Assembly: GCA_963785645.1 (NCBI GenBank)
Contig: CAWAWG010000001.1
Span: forward strand, 310,001-374,000
Reading direction: 5' to 3'
DNA length: 64,000 nt
Source: Trebonia sp963785645
Lineage (GTDB): Bacteria; Actinomycetota; Actinomycetes; Streptosporangiales; Streptosporangiaceae
Below are positions 36,578 to 47,200 of this stretch, piece by piece. The first letter of the stretch is position 1; every line of letters starts with the position of its first letter. The notes below the pieces were generated by a model. That model was given only the letters and a program-made list of their open reading frames with translations. It was not told the DNA's origin and did no database searches. The position numbers and the translations under genes were made by a program.

Positions 36578-36586
36578 ATATCCACA
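36578..36586 (+). promoter_or_regulatory. Second DnaA-like box (ATATCCACA)
   Basis: Eight of nine positions match TTATCCACA. It is in the same orientation as the box at 36547, 31 bases apart (three helical turns), which supports cooperative DnaA binding. Confidence 0.5.
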
Positions 36587-36700
36587 GGCGGCGAATTAGT
36601 TAGGCCAGGACGCGGTGTGGCCTGGCACGGTGAAGGTGTACCGACGGAGTGTGCCGCCGGGCGCTAAGGAACTCAATGGACCGGAAGGGGCTGGCCGCAA

Positions 36701-37420
36701 ATGAGCCAGGACAATCAGATCACATTGCGCGGATACCTAACTGCCGAACCGAGGCTCCACCAGAAGACCCCGGCGGCGGTCCCGGTCACCGAGATCAGGG
36801 TGGGCTCGACCCCGCGGCGGCTGAACCGCGAAACGGGGGAGTGGCAGGACGCGCCGACCTCGTATTTCAAGATCAAGTGCTGGCGGCGCCTCGCGATCAA
36901 CACCGCCAGTTCCCTGCACAAGGGCGACATGGTGTTCGTTCGCGGCAAGTTTTTCATGAATCACTGGATTGATAACCAGCAGCGGCCCAGGGCGACGCTT
37001 GAGATCGAGGCGGACTCTATCGGACACGACCTCACCTACGGCTGGTCTCGTTTCCTGCGCGGCTCGCGGTCGCAGTCCGGGCGGCAGGCGGACGTTAACG
37101 CGGGCGAGATGGCCCGACAGGAGGTCGGTTTCGCTGACCCAGGCGATGGCGACGACGAATACGCGGGCGAAAGCGACCCGGGCGAGTTGACGATGTCCGC
37201 CTTCGCTCCTGGCGATCAAGCTGACTCGGCCGACGTTGGCTTCAGGGCCGACCCAGGCGGCGACCCAGGCGGGTCCCAGCTGACGGTCACCTCGGACACG
37301 TCATCCATTTTGATCACGGAGAGTGATAAATCCGGTGACCACGAGTCCGGACGTGTTCCGGCCGAATCCGGGCTGACGGATGACCCCAGCCTGCCGGAAG
37401 CGGAGCCGGTACCGTTCTAG
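36701..37420 (+). CDS. ssb: Single-stranded DNA-binding protein (SSB-like)
   Basis: The first 115 residues form the OB fold of SSB: ITLRGYLTAEP, VTEIRVGSTPRRLNRETGEW, TSYFKIKCWRRLAINTA and FVRGKFFMNHW. A long acidic, Gly-rich linker of about 115 residues follows. The protein ends EAEPVPF, keeping the Pro-Phe tip of SSB proteins though not the usual DDDIPF. It is divergent enough to be the second, SsbB-like paralogue rather than the replication SSB. ATG at 36701 follows GGAAGGGG at rather long spacing. Confidence 0.8.
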   Translation: MSQDNQITLRGYLTAEPRLHQKTPAAVPVTEIRVGSTPRRLNRETGEWQDAPTSYFKIKCWRRLAINTASSLHKGDMVFVRGKFFMNHWIDNQQRPRATLEIEADSIGHDLTYGWSRFLRGSRSQSGRQADVNAGEMARQEVGFADPGDGDDEYAGESDPGELTMSAFAPGDQADSADVGFRADPGGDPGGSQLTVTSDTSSILITESDKSGDHESGRVPAESGLTDDPSLPEAEPVPF

Positions 37421-37459
37421 GCCGACCGGGGGACTGCCTCTGACCTGCCACAATCCCGT

Positions 37460-37528
37460 CCGTCGGCTGCCGCTTACCAATGTTCGTCACACAGAGTGAT
37501 GAATATCGAATTCGCTGGCAGCCGACGG
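37460..37528. repeat. 12-bp perfect inverted repeat with nested stem
   Basis: CCGTCGGCTGCC (37460-37471) and GGCAGCCGACGG (37517-37528) are perfect complements, 45 nt apart. The spacer has TTC-TCAC...GTGA-GAA pairing. It lies between ssb and the GGDEF gene and could terminate ssb. Confidence 0.6.
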
Positions 37529-37583
37529 GGTGGCGGCCAACCTGGGAATTCCGGCCGCACGTGAAACACTTTGCATTTACTCT

Positions 37584-37598
37584 GTTACCTAGAGTGAC
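37584..37598. promoter_or_regulatory. BldD-like box upstream of the diguanylate cyclase gene
   Basis: GTTAC-CTAGA-GTGAC fits the pseudo-palindromic GTNAC-N5-GTNAC core of BldD sites, 62 nt before the start codon. BldD is the c-di-GMP-responsive master repressor of development in Streptomyces and is known to control diguanylate cyclase genes there, so the site has a natural meaning here. bldD itself is not in the window. Confidence 0.55.
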
Positions 37599-37659
37599 TT
37601 ACAAGTGCTGAGCCAGTTCCAGACGTCGGGGGAGTCTAAGGAAGGCGACAGGCAACGGC

Positions 37660-38994
37660 ATGTCAGCAGTCCAGGACGCGGCCAAAGAGCAACTGCGCGA
37701 GAATCGCGGCGGCTTCTCGTGGGCATGGTCACGGAGGTGGCGACTGCTCCGCGAGCCGCTTTCGCTGATCGGCTACGTGACAGGCGTCCTTGCCTGCTAC
37801 CTAGCGATCACCGGCTGGGAGGCGGCGTCGACCCCCGTGGTCGGTGGCGACATCACCTTGTTCGCCGCGCTGATGGGCTGCGGCGCCATCTGCGTCGAGG
37901 CCAGCGGGCGACTCGGGCAGCCGACCGGGGTCTGGCGGGATCTGTTGTCCGCCTGGTGGCTCCCCGTGGCGCTGCTACTGCCCCCGCTGTACGCACTGGT
38001 GGCGCCGGCGATGCTCGGACTGCTGAGCTATGCGCGGGTGCGCTCCACCCTGAATACACACAGCGCGGTGTACCGGCGGATGTTCAGCAGCGCGGCACTG
38101 GGCCTTTCCGGGGCGTTTGCCTCGGCCCTGTTCCGCTGGCTTACCCCGGTGAGCGAGCGGGGCCTGGCCGGGACCTGGCTGACTTATCCCGGGCCCAACG
38201 CATGGCTCATGCGCCCGCAGCAGGCAATGGTGGCGATTGCCTGCGCCGTTGTCTTCGGAGTGCTGAACGCTGGCCTTGTCGCGGTGGCCGCCTGGCTCGT
38301 GGACCCCGACGCCCGTCTCGCCGAAATGCTCTGGGACCGCGAACGGATGTTGCTCGACCTCACCGAGACCTGCGCGGGCATCCTGGTCACGATCGCCTGT
38401 GCGCTCAGCATGTTCCTGCTCACCATCGCTCTGCCTCCGGTCGTCCTGCTCCAGCGCAGTCTGCTCCACTCGCAACTCAAGGCGCAGGCGTGCACCGATC
38501 CCAAGACCGGCGTGCTGAACGCGGGAGCCTGGCAGGAAGAGGCCAGCCTGGCCGTCGACCGGGCGCGGCGTCGGCGCGAATCCGTCGCGGTCCTCCTCAC
38601 CGACGTCGATTACTTCAAGCGGGTCAACGACACGTACGGCCACCTCATCGGGGACGCCGTGCTCCGGATGCTCGCCGCGGAGATGCGCCAGCAGGTCCGC
38701 GAGTCCGATCTGGTTGGCCGGTTCGGCGGCGAGGAGTTCTCGATCCTGCTCAACCGCACCACGGCAGCGGAAGCGGGCCGCGTCGCCGAAAGGATCCGTC
38801 GCGGCGTCAGCGTGGTCAGGGTGCTGACAGAGGACGTAATCGTGGGTGCCACGATCTCCATCGGCGTCGCGGTCCTCGGCAGTCACGGCGGCAGCCTCGT
38901 CGAACTGATCGAGTCGGCCGACAAGGCCCTGTACCGGGCCAAGCGTACGGGCCGCGACCGGGTATGCCTTGCTAACCGGAGCGGACGGAGCTAA
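37660..38994 (+). CDS. Membrane-bound diguanylate cyclase (GGDEF)
   Basis: About six membrane helices (residues 35-270) precede a complete GGDEF domain. The active site is RFGGEEF, and an inhibitory I-site RESD lies five residues before it, so the enzyme should be active and product-inhibited. DVDYFKRVNDTYGH is also typical. No EAL domain is present. ATG at 37660 follows AAGGCGACAGG. A BldD-like box stands upstream. The N-terminal membrane sensor is not recognisable as MASE1 with certainty. Confidence 0.88.
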   Translation: MSAVQDAAKEQLRENRGGFSWAWSRRWRLLREPLSLIGYVTGVLACYLAITGWEAASTPVVGGDITLFAALMGCGAICVEASGRLGQPTGVWRDLLSAWWLPVALLLPPLYALVAPAMLGLLSYARVRSTLNTHSAVYRRMFSSAALGLSGAFASALFRWLTPVSERGLAGTWLTYPGPNAWLMRPQQAMVAIACAVVFGVLNAGLVAVAAWLVDPDARLAEMLWDRERMLLDLTETCAGILVTIACALSMFLLTIALPPVVLLQRSLLHSQLKAQACTDPKTGVLNAGAWQEEASLAVDRARRRRESVAVLLTDVDYFKRVNDTYGHLIGDAVLRMLAAEMRQQVRESDLVGRFGGEEFSILLNRTTAAEAGRVAERIRRGVSVVRVLTEDVIVGATISIGVAVLGSHGGSLVELIESADKALYRAKRTGRDRVCLANRSGRS

Positions 38995-39421
38995 CCGGAC
39001 GGACGGAGCTGACCAAGCCGACGGGGCCAACCGAGCCGACGGAACCGGCCAAGCCGACAGGACCAACCCGGCCGGCGAACGTTAACTTGCCCCTCGGGCC
39101 ACCCGCTCGACCTTCATCTCGTACCGGCGGTTTCCGCCGTACCCGGCGCGTTCGGGCAGGACATCCGGGACATCTAGCCGGCCGCCGGGAATGAAGCGAG
39201 GGACGGCTGCGCTTACGGTGTAGGTCGGGCACGTATGCTGACAGTTGCCGATGGCTCACCGCTGCTCTGACTCTCTGGACGATGATCGGATATGTCGCAC
39301 TTCTTGAGGATCACGCTGTGCGGATGACGGCAAGTGCCACGCTGAGCCCTTCCCTGACTTTTCCTGACGTACAAGAGGTCCGCGGGTCAGTTACCCGCGG
39401 CAATAGGTAGGTTGACGAGAC
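38995..39421. other. Spacer between the GGDEF gene and ettA
   Basis: No gene is supported. The first 75 bases are a degenerate 18-bp repeat (CCAACCGAGCCGACGGAA, CCGGCCAAGCCGACAGGA and relatives) that begins at the GGDEF stop codon. A hairpin at 39380-39400 precedes the ettA ribosome site. Confidence 0.5.
39380..39400 (+). promoter_or_regulatory. Leader hairpin of ettA
   Basis: CCGCGGGT-cagtt-ACCCGCGG forms an 8-bp stem 21 nt before the ettA start codon, just upstream of AGGTAGG. It could be a terminator of an upstream transcript or a control element in the ettA leader. Confidence 0.4.
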
Positions 39422-41072
<1,651 letters not shown>

Positions 41073-41086
<14 letters not shown>

Positions 41087-41759
41087 CCGGCCAGCCACCA
41101 GCAAGACAGCACAACAGCGAGAGGGCGCGGACCGCTGCGACGGTTCGCGCCCTCTCGCTGTTGCTATCCCGAACGAAGGAGGCCTGCTGTGGACGCCAAC
41201 CAGTCTCCCCCCGCCCCCGCCCCCGCCCCCGCGCCCGCGGCCGCGGACATAACGCCGCGGTCGTGCCCAGGTAGGCCTCCCACTGGGGATCGCCGTCGAA
41301 CTGGGCGCCGATGAGGCGCCAGTGCGCTCCTTTCGGGACAGCGGGGACAACGGGGAGAGTCCAGCCGAGCTCGGAAAGCAGGCGGTCGGCCTTGCGGTGG
41401 TTGCACATCTGGCAGGCGGCAACGCAGTTCTCCCAGGTGTGCTGACCACCTCGGCTCCGCGGTAGCACATGGTCGATCGTCTCGCCGTGCCGGCCACAGT
41501 AGGCGCACTTGTAGTTGTCCCTGCGCATGAGCGCAGCCCGGGTCAGCGGGACGCGGTTGCGCTGCGGAATGCGGACGTACCGGCGGAGCCTGATAACGGA
41601 TGGGGTGACTACCTCGAACCGGGCGGAGTGCAGCAGCTTCCCGCCGGTGTCGTCGTGCACAATCTCTGCCTTGTCGCCTAGGACTAGGCAGACGGCCCGC
41701 CGGAGACCGACGGTGGTTAGTGGCTCGTAGGTGACATTGAGCAGCAGAACGCGACGCAC
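41073..41759 (-). CDS. HNH endonuclease family protein
   Basis: The HNH core is CAYCGRHGETIDHVLPRSRGG with CQMCNHRKADR, giving two zinc CxxC pairs and the DH catalytic pair. GTG at 41759 (VRRVLLLNVTYEPL) follows GGAGG. Such small proteins are common in actinobacteria and have no proven target. As read, the frame continues past the terminator to overlap the end of ettA; a stop at 41164 in the next frame, after a CCCCCG repeat, suggests an indel and a shorter true end. The C-terminal 40 residues are therefore unreliable. Confidence 0.8.
41112..41163. terminator. Bidirectional terminator between ettA and HNH gene
   Basis: CAACAGCGAGAGGGCGCG (41112-41129) and its exact complement (41146-41163) enclose a 16-nt loop that pairs further (ACC/GGT). 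It lies between convergent genes. Confidence 0.85.
41208..41231. repeat. CCCCCG hexamer repeat, 4 copies
   Basis: Four perfect units in the 3' part of the HNH gene, followed by degenerate GC-rich sequence. Hexamers do not shift the frame, but the C runs are prone to indels. Confidence 0.8.
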
Positions 41760-41923
41760 CAGGCACCTCCGCAGGTACCATTGTGAGGCGCCGCTCACAC
41801 CGCCAGGGCAGGTCTGCCCCGGCGTGACCGAAGCCACGTGCCTCCGCCAATGCATCTAGAGTACAAGGCATTCCATGGATTCTTGGTTAATGCCTGGTAA
41901 CGAGCTCCGGTTAAGGTACGGTT

Positions 41924-44074
41924 GTGGTTTCTTTCCCTGATGGCTCCCCCGTTCCTGGCGGCTACCCCGCCGCGCGCCGACTTGACCTGGTCGAGGATCT
42001 GCACGGCTACCGTGTCGCCGACCCGTACCGCTGGCTAGAGGACCCCGACTCGCCGCCGACGCGGCAGTGGCTGGCCGCCGAGGAAGAGCTCTGGGCCGAC
42101 TACCGGGCCCGCCTGCCCCGCCGGGACCAGTTCACGACCCGCGTTCGCGAGTTGCTGCGCGTCGGGTCCGTCGGCCTGCCGGCCTGGCGCGGGACGACGC
42201 GGTTCTCCATGCGGCGCGACCCCGACCAAGAGCACGCGGTGCTCTACGTCGGCGATGATGCCGGCACCGGACGGGTGCTCATCGACCCCGTCTCGATCGA
42301 TCCGACCGGGCGCACCACGCTTGACGCATGGCAGCCAGATAAAGAGGGTCGGCTCCTCGCCTATCAGTTGTCGCACGGCGGGGATGAGGAGTCGCTGCTG
42401 CGGGTCATGGACGTCGCGACGGGGGAACTCGTCGACGGGCCCATCGACCGGTGCCGGTATTCCGGAGTGTCCTGGCTGCCGGGCGGTAAGGCGTTCTACT
42501 ACACCAGGCGGCTGCCGCCCGAGGCAGTGCCGGAAGGCGAAGCGCAGTACCACCGTCGCGTGTACCTGCACGTGGTGGGGACGCCGCCGGAGGCGGACGC
42601 GGAGGTGTTCGGCGCGGGGCGCGACAAGACCACGTACTACGGGGCCAGCGTCAGCCGGGACGGGCGCTGGCTCATCATCTCGGCCTCGGTCGGGACCGCG
42701 CCGCGAGAGGACATCTGGATCGCCGACCTGACCGCAGGCGACCCGGGGGCGCCCGTGCTGATCCCGCTCATGGTCGGGCTTGACGCGATGGCCTCGCCGC
42801 GGATCGGGCGAGACGGGAAGCTCTACGTGTTTACCGACCTGAACGCCCCGCGCGGCCGGATCTGCGTCGCCGACCCGCCAACCCTCGAAAACCAGCGGTC
42901 CGGACCCGCGGACTGGCGAGACCTCGTCCCCGAAGACCCGTCCGCGGTCCTGCGCAGCTACGCGATCCTCGACGGCCCCGAGCTGGCCCGGCCGGTCCTG
43001 GTGGTGTCGCGCACCCGCCACGCGGTCAGCGAGGTCAGCGTGCACGACCTGGCCACCGGGGAGCTCCTCCGCGCGCTCGCACTGCCGGGGATCGGCACGG
43101 TCGGCGGGATAGGGGAGCGGCCGGAGGGCGGGCACGAGGCGTGGTTCGGCTACACCGACTACACGACACCGGCCGTGGTGCTCCGCTACGACGCCGCGAC
43201 CGGCACGGTCGACACCTGGGCGACTCCGCCGGGGGCCGCGGAACGGCCGCCGGCGGTAACCGCGTCGCAGGTGACGTACCACTCCAAGGACGGCACCGCG
43301 GTCCAGATGGTAATCATCGAGTCGGCCAGTGAAACACGGGCCCGTTCGGAAGCAAGGTCTTGCATTCTCTACGGGTACGGCGGCTTCGACATCAGCCAGA
43401 CGCCCGGGTACTCGGCGAACATCCTCACCTGGGTCGAGGCGGGCGGCGTGTACGCGGTCGCCGGACTGCGCGGCGGCGGTGAGGAGGGCGAGGAGTGGCA
43501 CCGCGCCGGGATGCTCGACCGCAAGCAGAACGTGTTCGACGACTTCCACGCGGCGGCCGAATACCTGATCGCGGAGGGGATCACGTCACGGTCGCAGCTA
43601 GCGGTGTGGGGCGGGTCGAACGGCGGGCTGCTCGTCGGAGCCGCCGTCACGCAGCGGCCAGACCTGTTCGCGGCCGCCGTGTGCTCCGCCCCGCTGCTCG
43701 ACATGGTGCGGTACGAGCGGTTCAAGATCGGCGAGACGTGGAACGTCGAGTACGGCTCGGCCGCGAAGCCGGAGGAGCTCGGCTGGCTGCTCGGCTATTC
43801 GCCGTACCACCAGGTGCGGGACGGCGTCGAGTACCCGGCCGTGCTGTTCACCGTTTTCGGTAACGACACGCGCGTCGACCCCTTGCACGGCTACAAGATG
43901 TGCGCCGCGCTGCAGCACGCCACCGCCTCAGGCAAGCCCGTGCTCCTGCGCGCGGAGGGCCAGGTTGGCCACGGCCAGCGCGCGGTGTCTCTGATGGCGT
44001 CGCAGGCCGGCGACTGCCTGGCCTTCGTGGCCGACCAGACCGCCATGCTCGCAACGGATCAAGAGCAGGATTAA
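41924..44074 (+). CDS. Prolyl oligopeptidase family serine peptidase (S9A)
   Basis: The N-terminus has the family signature VADPYRWLEDPDS. A seven-bladed propeller region (residues 70-420) is followed by the catalytic alpha/beta-hydrolase domain: Ser in WGGSNGGLL, Asp in FGNDTRVDP and His in GQVGHGQR. The length of 716 residues fits. No signal peptide is seen, so it should be cytoplasmic and cleave short proline-containing peptides. GTG at 41924 follows a TACGGT box directly; the promoter geometry is not fully leaderless. Confidence 0.92.
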   Translation: MVSFPDGSPVPGGYPAARRLDLVEDLHGYRVADPYRWLEDPDSPPTRQWLAAEEELWADYRARLPRRDQFTTRVRELLRVGSVGLPAWRGTTRFSMRRDPDQEHAVLYVGDDAGTGRVLIDPVSIDPTGRTTLDAWQPDKEGRLLAYQLSHGGDEESLLRVMDVATGELVDGPIDRCRYSGVSWLPGGKAFYYTRRLPPEAVPEGEAQYHRRVYLHVVGTPPEADAEVFGAGRDKTTYYGASVSRDGRWLIISASVGTAPREDIWIADLTAGDPGAPVLIPLMVGLDAMASPRIGRDGKLYVFTDLNAPRGRICVADPPTLENQRSGPADWRDLVPEDPSAVLRSYAILDGPELARPVLVVSRTRHAVSEVSVHDLATGELLRALALPGIGTVGGIGERPEGGHEAWFGYTDYTTPAVVLRYDAATGTVDTWATPPGAAERPPAVTASQVTYHSKDGTAVQMVIIESASETRARSEARSCILYGYGGFDISQTPGYSANILTWVEAGGVYAVAGLRGGGEEGEEWHRAGMLDRKQNVFDDFHAAAEYLIAEGITSRSQLAVWGGSNGGLLVGAAVTQRPDLFAAAVCSAPLLDMVRYERFKIGETWNVEYGSAAKPEELGWLLGYSPYHQVRDGVEYPAVLFTVFGNDTRVDPLHGYKMCAALQHATASGKPVLLRAEGQVGHGQRAVSLMASQAGDCLAFVADQTAMLATDQEQD

Positions 44075-44205
44075 TCCGAACGGGTCCGTGTTTCACGTTC
44101 ATCGCGATTCATGGCTTCTTCTGTGTGGCAGGGAGCAAGGCCGACGCGAGCTTGGTCGTGAATGATTACTCTTTGGGGGCTGATGCGAAGCTGAGGAGGT
44201 CTGGC

Positions 44206-45372
44206 GTGCTTGGGCATGTACAGCTGTCGGTATTTGGCGCCGATCACGCGCCGGCCACGCTGATCGGCAGCTGCGGGAAGACCCCGGGGCTGGCGTGCCA
44301 GTTGGTCTGGGACGTGTCCCACGATGGCCGGGCGGCCACGCTGACCAGTGAATTCCTCGCCGGACCAGTGCACCTGCTGCTCCGCGTGCTCTTCGTCGTG
44401 CTGCTTGCCCTCGTTATCCAGTGGCTTGTGCACCGGCTGATCAACCGGCTGACCGAGCGGGCCGCGCAGTCATTCCTGCCACAGTTCCGCAACGGCATGA
44501 CGGGCGCCCTGCGCGCGCCGACCCGGGCCGCGGCGCTGCGTCTCGTCCCGCGGCGTCCGGTCCGCAGGCGGCGCAGCGCCAGCGACGACTCCGTCGCGGA
44601 TGACGCGGCGGCGGTGCGGGCCGGGTTGGCTGGCACCGCCGCCGGAACCTCGACCGACCAGGGAGCGATCAACGGCGCGGCCGCCCAGGCCGAGGTCGCG
44701 CTGGTCGACGAACGCCGCAAGCAACGGGTGCGCGCGCTCGGCGCCATCCTGCGCAGTGCCTCGTCGGTGACGATCTTCTCCATCGCCGGATTCGTCGTGC
44801 TCGGGGATCTTGGCATCAACCTTGCGCCGCTGCTGGCGAGCGCGGGCGTGGTCGGTGTGGCGATCGGGTTCGGCGCGCAGAATCTCGTCCGCGACTACCT
44901 GTCGGGGATCTTCATGCTGGTCGAGGACCAGTACGGGGTCGGGGACGTGATCACGGTCGGCGATGCCACCGGAACCGTGGAGAACGTCACGCTGCGGATC
45001 ACCCGGTTGCGGGATGTGAACGGCATCGTCTGGCACATCCGCAACGGCGCCATCGAGACCGTCGGCAACGAGTCGCAGGGCTGGGCGCGCGCGGTGATCG
45101 ATTTCCCCGTGCCCTTCGACGCGGACCTGGTGACGACCAGGAACCGCTTGCAGGAGACGGGCGACGTGATGTGGAACGACCCGACCTGGCGCGCGGTCAT
45201 GCTTGAGGCGCCCGAAGTGTGGGGCGTGCAGGAGATTTCGACCGACGAGGTCATCATGCGGATCGTGGCGAAGACCGCGCCGCTGCGCCAGTGGGAGGTT
45301 GAGCGGGAAATGCGGGCCCGGGTGAAGGCCGCCTTGCAGCATGCGGGGATCTTCCCGGCCAAGGCCGATTAG
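44206..45372 (+). CDS. MscS family small-conductance mechanosensitive channel
   Basis: GTG at 44206 has GAGGAGG 7 nt upstream. One hydrophobic helix (LLLRVLFVVLLALVIQWLV) precedes a charged linker, then the MscS core: VTIFSIAGFVVLGDLGIN, the pore helix LLASAGVVGVAIGFGAQNLVRDYLSG and the beta domain (YGVGDVITVGDATGTVENVTLR). It relieves osmotic pressure in the cytoplasmic membrane. It is separated from the peptidase by 131 nt and followed by the globin gene after 42 nt. Confidence 0.9.
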   Translation: MLGHVQLSVFGADHAPATLIGSCGKTPGLACQLVWDVSHDGRAATLTSEFLAGPVHLLLRVLFVVLLALVIQWLVHRLINRLTERAAQSFLPQFRNGMTGALRAPTRAAALRLVPRRPVRRRRSASDDSVADDAAAVRAGLAGTAAGTSTDQGAINGAAAQAEVALVDERRKQRVRALGAILRSASSVTIFSIAGFVVLGDLGINLAPLLASAGVVGVAIGFGAQNLVRDYLSGIFMLVEDQYGVGDVITVGDATGTVENVTLRITRLRDVNGIVWHIRNGAIETVGNESQGWARAVIDFPVPFDADLVTTRNRLQETGDVMWNDPTWRAVMLEAPEVWGVQEISTDEVIMRIVAKTAPLRQWEVEREMRARVKAALQHAGIFPAKAD

Positions 45373-45414
45373 CCCGCGCGACCAGGTTGCCCGTGCTACT
45401 AGGCTGACAACGTT

Positions 45415-45861
45415 ATGAGCGAGGAAAGCGAGAGCCCGGTCAGCTTCTACGAAGCGGTCGGCGGCGAGGAAACGTTCACCCGGCTCGTGCGCCGGTTCTA
45501 CGAGGAGGTCGCGGCCGATCCGGTGCTCCGGCCGGTCTACCCCACGGAGGACCTCGGACCGGCCGAGGAGCACCTGCGGCTGTTCCTCATCCAGTACTGG
45601 GGCGGGCCGTCCACGTACAACGAGCTCCGCGGGCATCCCCGGCTGCGCATGCGGCATGTCCGCTTCCGCATCGGTGAGACCGAGCGCGACCAGTGGCTGA
45701 AGCACATGCGCACGGCGCTCGACGAACTGGCGCTGCCGCCGGCACTCGATGCACAGCTCTGGGATTACCTGGTGATGGCCGCCCACTCGCTGGTCAACTC
45801 GGTGCCGGAAAACACGCCGGGCCCGAGCGGACGCGGGGACCTGGGCATCACCCCCGCCTAA
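45415..45861 (+). CDS. glbO: Truncated haemoglobin, group II (trHbO-like)
   Basis: The 148-residue protein begins SFYEAVGGEETFTRLVRRFYEEV and contains LFLIQYWGGPSTY and RMRHVRFRIG (proximal His) followed by WLKHM (Trp G8), the pattern of group II truncated globins. It binds O2/NO at the membrane or in the cytoplasm and may protect respiration. ATG at 45415 is family-consistent. A terminator follows. Confidence 0.92.
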   Translation: MSEESESPVSFYEAVGGEETFTRLVRRFYEEVAADPVLRPVYPTEDLGPAEEHLRLFLIQYWGGPSTYNELRGHPRLRMRHVRFRIGETERDQWLKHMRTALDELALPPALDAQLWDYLVMAAHSLVNSVPENTPGPSGRGDLGITPA

Positions 45862-45878
45862 CCGCGTCGGCGTAACCA

Positions 45879-45912
45879 TGCCGCTCCGCGGACCACGGGT
45901 CGCGGAGCGGCA
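45879..45912. terminator. Bidirectional terminator between globin and monooxygenase genes
   Basis: TGCCGCTCCGCG (45879-45890) pairs perfectly with 45901-45912 across a 10-nt loop, between two convergent genes. Confidence 0.75.
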
Positions 45913-45926
45913 CGGCCTGCCGGGCC

Positions 45927-47200
45927 TTACAGCAGCCGGTCCTGGCCGCCGGTGGTCGCCAGCGGCTTCGCCGGAGCCGTGATTTCGGCGGATTCGGCGG
46001 ATTCGGCTCCCTTGCCCGCACGGCGAGCCACCGACCTGGCCAGCTGGGGCGCGGTCTGGAAAGTGCCCGAGATGAACCGCACGCCCGGGCCAAGGCTGAT
46101 CTGGGCGGTGGCACCCGCGAAGTACAGGCCGGGGATCGATGATTCACCCGCCCGGTTGACCAGGGGGAGGTTAGCGCTCTTGCGGAGCGCCGACGTGATC
46201 TCGGCCGAGAGGAACGGCAGATGAGTTACGTCCATGTCGAAACCGGTTCCCGCTATGACGTGGTCCGCCTCGATGCTCGACCGCTCGGGACCGTCAAGCT
46301 CGAGCCGGACTCCGCTCCCCTTGGGCGCGGCCGACTTGACCTTGTGGCCCATCAGGATGTTGAGCACGCCCTCAACGCGGTCGCGGAGCCACCACGCACC
46401 CGACGGCCCCAGGGCGGCCCGCGCCATGCGGGTCCTGACGGCCCGGGCAGCAGTCGCCATGCGTCAGGCGAGTCATAGAGGGCGCACCCCCATCCCTCGC
46501 ACAGTTTCGTCTGCGGCGTCCTGATGCGGTCGATAAGCCCGGGGTCCGGGGTTAGCTTCTCTTCCCAGACCCGCTGGTGCCCGCGGATGATGACCTGGAC
46601 GTCCGTGCCCGCCTCGTGCATCAGCGCCGCGGTCTGCAGCGAGGACTGCCCGCCGCCGATCACCGCCACCCGCTTGCCGCGGAACTGGTCCAGGCGGTTG
46701 TGCACCGCGCTGTGCGTCATCAGCTCGGCGGGCAGCCCGGACAGCTCGCGGGGAGTGCGCGCGTACGGCAGGAGGCCCGTCGCGACAATCACCTGTCGCG
46801 CGAAGATCGGGCTTTCCTCGGCGAACTCCACCTTGAACCCGTCACCGCCCGGGACCACATTCGTGACCGTTATATCTCGGACGTCGGGCACCAGTTCTTC
46901 GGTGAACCAATCGGCGTACCCCAGGAAGCGCTCAAGCGATAGCGGCCCGATTCTATCAACATAGTCATTGAATCCATGGAGCGTGGAATACGTCGCGATG
47001 TCATATTTTTTCTTATTTGCGGACGAGATTACCGATCCATAAGGTTCCGACTTAAGGAACAACCCCGGGGGCATATGAGAGCGCCAAGTATCCATCGGTC
47101 GGCCGACAATCGTGTGTTCCACACCTTGGTGCCGAAGATGCGCCGAGATTGACAGGCCGAAAGGCCCTGCGCCAATGACGAGCACGTCGCTCTTGCCCAC
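45927..47200 (-). CDS. FAD/NAD(P)-binding monooxygenase-like oxidoreductase (frameshifted)
   Basis: The FAD motif VLVIGAGPFGLSISAHL is at the N-terminus and the NADPH motif VAVIGGGQSSLQTAALM near the middle; VIVATGLLPYARTPRELSG and DHVIAGTGFDMDVTHLP are typical of lysine N6-hydroxylase/flavin monooxygenase-like enzymes. A break near 46430 separates YDSPDAWRLL from the last 170 residues. Substrate unknown. ATG at 47200 is followed upstream by a 240-nt non-coding stretch. Confidence 0.8.

Noticed and set aside
36540..36600. Replication origin (oriC)
   Set aside because: Two DnaA boxes are far fewer than the many found at an actinobacterial origin, and dnaA, dnaN and rpmH are not nearby.
42035..43549. 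504-codon minus-strand frame opposite the prolyl oligopeptidase
   Set aside because: The plus strand has a complete peptidase with catalytic triad; the opposite frame has no recognisable domain.
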